DNA of 55,057 bases from an uncultured Alphaproteobacteria bacterium (GTDB lineage: Bacteria > Pseudomonadota > Alphaproteobacteria > Micropepsales > Micropepsaceae), in the NCBI GenBank assembly GCA_937865685.1, contig CALMGU010000030.1, positions 1 through 55,057 on the forward strand. The letters run 5' to 3'. Both the position numbers and the translations under genes were made by a program. Below are positions 52,743 to 55,057 of the stretch, in pieces (within the stretch, counting starts at the first letter, position 1; every line of letters starts with the position of its first letter). Under the pieces are notes generated by a model, which saw only the letters and a program-made list of their open reading frames with translations, did not search any database and had not been told where the DNA came from.

Positions 52743-53710
52743 TACGCGCCAAGGTCATCGGCAGCGGTGCCTGTCTGCCCGACAATATTGTCACCAATGA
52801 CGATATCGCCAAAAGCGTCGACACGTCCGACGAGTGGATTCGCGACCGCACCGGCATCCGCGAACGCCGCATCGTGCGCGAAGGCGAGAAGACCTCCGAC
52901 CTGGCGCTGGGCGCGGCCCGCGCGGCGCTGCTGGATGCCGGCATCGATGCCGGCGAGATCGATGTGATCATCTGCTGCACCACCACGCCGGATGAAACCT
53001 TTCCCGCCACCGCCACGGTGGTGCAGGCGCGGCTGGGCATGACGCGGGGCGCCGCCTTCGATGTGCAGGCGGTCTGCTCCGGATTCATTTTCGGCCTTTC
53101 GGTGGCGGACAATTTCATCCGCGGCGGCCAGGCGCGCACGGTGCTTTTGATCGGCGCCGAAAGCATGAGCCGTCTTCTGGACTGGAGCGACCGCTCGACC
53201 TGCGTTCTGTTCGGCGACGGCGCGGGCGCGATCGTCCTGCAGGCTTATGAAGGCAAGGGCGACAATTCCGATCAGGGCGTGCTCAACACCAAGATTTTCT
53301 CGGACGGGCGGATGCACGACATGCTCTATGTCGATGGCGGCCCGTCTTCCACCCGCACCACCGGGCACTTGAGGATGCAGGGCAAGGAAGTCTTCCGCCA
53401 TGCGGTCACAAACATCGCGGCGGCGATCACGGCCTCTGCGGATGCGGCAGGCATTCCGGTTTCGGAAATCGACTGGTTTGTCCCTCATCAGGCCAACCAG
53501 CGGATTTTGGACGGCACCGCCCGCAAGCTGGGCATCGACCCGGAAAAAGTGATCTCCACGGTCGCGGTCCATGGCAACACCTCGGCCGCTTCGGTCCCTC
53601 TGGCGCTGGTTACCGCCGTTCAGGACGGACGGATCAAGAAGGGGGATCTCGTCCTTCTGGAGGCGATGGGCGGTGGGTTCACTTGGGGCGCCGGGCTGTT
53701 GCGCTGGTAG
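52739..53710 (+). CDS. fabH: 3-oxoacyl-ACP synthase III (FabH)
   Basis: Starts fatty-acid chains by joining acetyl-CoA to malonyl-ACP. 323 residues. The triad is seen as Cys113 in [12 protein letters not shown], His near 248 in VPHQANQRI and Asn near 278 in [30 protein letters not shown] and the C-terminal [13 protein letters not shown] are typical. Confidence 0.97.
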   Translation: MIRAKVIGSGACLPDNIVTNDDIAKSVDTSDEWIRDRTGIRERRIVREGEKTSDLALGAARAALLDAGIDAGEIDVIICCTTTPDETFPATATVVQARLGMTRGAAFDVQAVCSGFIFGLSVADNFIRGGQARTVLLIGAESMSRLLDWSDRSTCVLFGDGAGAIVLQAYEGKGDNSDQGVLNTKIFSDGRMHDMLYVDGGPSSTRTTGHLRMQGKEVFRHAVTNIAAAITASADAAGIPVSEIDWFVPHQANQRILDGTARKLGIDPEKVISTVAVHGNTSAASVPLALVTAVQDGRIKKGDLVLLEAMGGGFTWGAGLLRW

Positions 53711-53843
53711 CCGGCCCGCTGGCCAATCCGGCGTTTGGGAACCGGAGCTTATGGTTTACGGCAAAGGTGCCATCTATCCCTTTGATGTTGACGGCAAATC
53801 GGCCAGAGCCTAACTTTCCGCGGGGCTTAAAGAGTCGCTTGCC

Positions 53844-54161
53844 ATGTCATCAGACACATTGACCCGCGCCGACCTTACCGAAGCCGTCTTCCAGGCGGTG
53901 GGCCTGTCGCGCACCGACTCGGCCCAGATGGTCGAGGACATGCTGGAAGAAGTCTGCGGCGCGCTCGCCAAGGGGGAGACCGTCAAGCTTTCCTCTTTTG
54001 GGACTTTCGCGGTCCGCCAGAAATCGCAGCGCATGGGTCGCAATCCCAAGACCGGCGACGAAGTGCCGATCGCACCGCGCCGCGTGCTGGTGTTCCGCCC
54101 CAGCCATGTGCTCAAGGCGGTCATCAACGGTCAAACTCCGTCTCCTGAAGGCGAGGACTAA
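53844..54161 (+). CDS. ihfA: Integration host factor alpha subunit
   Basis: A 105-residue HU-fold DNA-bending protein. [38 protein letters not shown] and the beta-arm Pro region [20 protein letters not shown] mark IhfA. It overlaps the next gene by one base. Confidence 0.95.
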   Translation: MSSDTLTRADLTEAVFQAVGLSRTDSAQMVEDMLEEVCGALAKGETVKLSSFGTFAVRQKSQRMGRNPKTGDEVPIAPRRVLVFRPSHVLKAVINGQTPSPEGED

Positions 54162-54781
54162 TGGCGGCTCCTGCACTCCGCGCAACTGGCACCATCGCCA
54201 AATCGCCGGATGCATTCCGCACCATCAGCGAAGTCGCGACCGATCTGGATGTGCCGCAGCATGTCCTGCGCTTCTGGGAAAGCCGTTTCACGCAAATCAA
54301 GCCGGTGAAGCGCGCCGGCGGCCGCCGTTTCTATCGTCCCGACGATGTCGATCTGCTGCGCGGCATTCGCGCGCTTCTGTATGTGGATGGCCTCACCATC
54401 CGTGGTGTGCAGAAAATTCTAAAGGAACGCGGCCTTCGGCATGTGGTGATGATGGGCCGGGGGCAGGCGCCCGCGCCTTATGCCGCGCCGCCCAAGGCCG
54501 CCCCTCCGGCGCCGGTGGAGAAAAAGCCGGAAGCCAAAAAACGGCCCAGCCATTTGCGGGCAGTACCGTCCCCGATGAGCCTGCCGTTCTTCGATCTGAT
54601 GGAAGACGCATCGGCCAAACTGGCGGAGGCAAAGCCTGTTCCGGCACCCAAGGCGGTACCGGCCGCTGCCCCCATCGACGGTTTGGCGGGAGAAGAGCGG
54701 ATCAAGCTGAAGGCGCTTCTGGCTGAGCTGGAAGGTCTGAAAAAGGGCCTTACCCAGGCCCGCAAGCGCGTGACGATTTAA
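54161..54781 (+). CDS. MerR-family transcriptional regulator
   Basis: A 206-residue regulator with an N-terminal MerR helix-turn-helix ([53 protein letters not shown]), then an Ala/Pro/Lys-rich linker and a C-terminal coiled segment ([20 protein letters not shown]). The ihfA-merR pair is standard in alphaproteobacteria. The target is unknown. Confidence 0.93.
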   Translation: MAAPALRATGTIAKSPDAFRTISEVATDLDVPQHVLRFWESRFTQIKPVKRAGGRRFYRPDDVDLLRGIRALLYVDGLTIRGVQKILKERGLRHVVMMGRGQAPAPYAAPPKAAPPAPVEKKPEAKKRPSHLRAVPSPMSLPFFDLMEDASAKLAEAKPVPAPKAVPAAAPIDGLAGEERIKLKALLAELEGLKKGLTQARKRVTI

Positions 54782-54861
54782 TTGTGCAGCTGCGGTTGCC
54801 TCCGGCCCGCCCCCCTGACATATTCCGCGCCCCCGAGGTATTTGGCCTCAAATCTTGGTAT

Positions 54862-54939
54862 CGGAGCGTGGCGCAGCCTGGTTAGCGCACCAGTCTGGGG
54901 GACTGGGGGTCGTGGGTTCAAATCCCGCCGCTCCGACCA
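54862..54939 (+). tRNA. tRNA-Pro (anticodon GGG)
   Basis: A full cloverleaf with CCA encoded: acceptor CGGAGCG/CGCTCCG, D-arm GCGC...GCGC, anticodon stem CCAGT/ACTGG with loop CTGGGGG (anticodon GGG), and T-arm GTGGG-TTCAAAT-CCCGC. Discriminator A, then CCA at 54937-54939. The position after merR is common in alphaproteobacteria. Confidence 0.96.
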
Positions 54940-54973
54940 ATTAAATCAGAGACTTAGTCGGCTCCCGAGATTT

Positions 54974-54995
54974 CTTAGACAGTGCTTAGGCAGTG
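54974..54995. repeat. Tandem 11-base repeat downstream of tRNA-Pro
   Basis: CTTAGACAGTG directly followed by CTTAGGCAGTG (10 of 11 identical), 35 bases after the tRNA. It is an A/T-richer stretch leading to a ribosome site. It could be a promoter or operator element of the next gene or part of an integration boundary; the window ends too soon to tell. Confidence 0.35.
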
Positions 54996-55012
54996 CCTCT
55001 TTAGGAGGTGCT

Positions 55013-55057
55013 GTGGATCTGAATGAGCCACACGCGGGCGGCCGTTGCTGCTTTGCG
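55013..55057 (+). CDS. Possible start of a gene cut by the window edge
   Basis: AGGAGGT at 55003-55009 is a near-perfect ribosome site. GTG 55013 opens a 15-codon frame beginning MDLNEPHAGG. ATG 55023 in another frame (MSHTRAAVAAL) is also open to the edge with a longer gap from the site. Too short to identify. Confidence 0.3.
   Translation, partial: MDLNEPHAGGRCCFA

Noticed and set aside
1..55057. CRISPR arrays, insertion sequences or prophage genes
   Set aside because: I looked for repeated spacers, transposase motifs and terminal inverted repeats and saw none. Gene order at both ends of the window is ordinary chromosome.

Overview
The window reads as chromosomal DNA of a GC-rich alphaproteobacterium. 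Supporting signs are a C4-pathway hemA (5-aminolevulinate synthase), a Ros/MucR regulator, a heme-PAS FixL with FixJ and a FixK-type regulator, a K+-independent H+-pyrophosphatase, and two typical alphaproteobacterial housekeeping runs (glyA-nrdR-ribH-nusB-thiL and bamE / CBP3-like / yceD-like / rpmF-plsX-fabH-ihfA-merR). A Rhizobiales, Rhodospirillales or Rhizomicrobium-like host would fit. The genus cannot be fixed from the sequence alone. I see no phage genes, insertion sequences or CRISPR array.

Region by region. (1) 1-4.7 kb: the tail of an unknown gene and a terminator, then a molybdenum block on the minus strand: FdhD, MoeA and a YdeP/FdhF-family oxidoreductase. (2) 5.1-10 kb: a class II HDAC-like deacetylase, homogentisate dioxygenase with a fumarylacetoacetate hydrolase (the lower tyrosine/homogentisate pathway), a small NTF2-like protein and a LuxR-type regulator. 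(3) 10-31.4 kb: a catabolic accessory region. It holds an aminotransferase/aldehyde dehydrogenase pair, a LysR regulator, a PotD/A/B-C-like ABC importer whose operon encloses an acyl-CoA-dehydrogenase-fold flavin monooxygenase, the matching flavin reductase, a MarR regulator with a clear palindromic operator, a cyclase-family hydrolase (HTGTHFDAP type, the isatin hydrolase/kynurenine formamidase fold), both subunits of an indolepyruvate:ferredoxin-oxidoreductase-like enzyme, small secreted and barrel proteins, an amino-acid permease, a class V PLP enzyme, a double-CDGSH/double-cupin fusion and a nitrilase. (4) 31.5-41.4 kb: an oxygen-response region with FixL, FixJ, an extra receiver protein, a PNPOx-fold protein, a universal stress protein, an unlisted 40-residue membrane protein, a zinc alcohol dehydrogenase, a MgtC/DUF4010 membrane protein, a FixK-like regulator, hemA and MucR. 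(5) 41.6-54.9 kb: core genes ending in tRNA-Pro(GGG).

How the parts may work together. FixL/FixJ should sense low oxygen and switch on the FixK-like gene, which has a FixJ-like box upstream. Four exact matches to the FixK2-type box TTG[A/C]-N6-[T/G]CAA lie 54-76 bases in front of the 40-residue membrane protein, the stress protein, the lone receiver and the alcohol dehydrogenase. This makes a compact local regulon. In the catabolic region the enzyme set suggests oxidation of an N-heteroaromatic (indole- or indole-acetate-like) compound, opening of an isatin-like ring and oxidative decarboxylation of the resulting 2-oxoacid by the IOR-like enzyme. The nitrilase could feed it from an arylacetonitrile. 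The substrate is inference. Polyamine uptake and breakdown is the main alternative for the ABC importer and the aminotransferase/aldehyde dehydrogenase pair.
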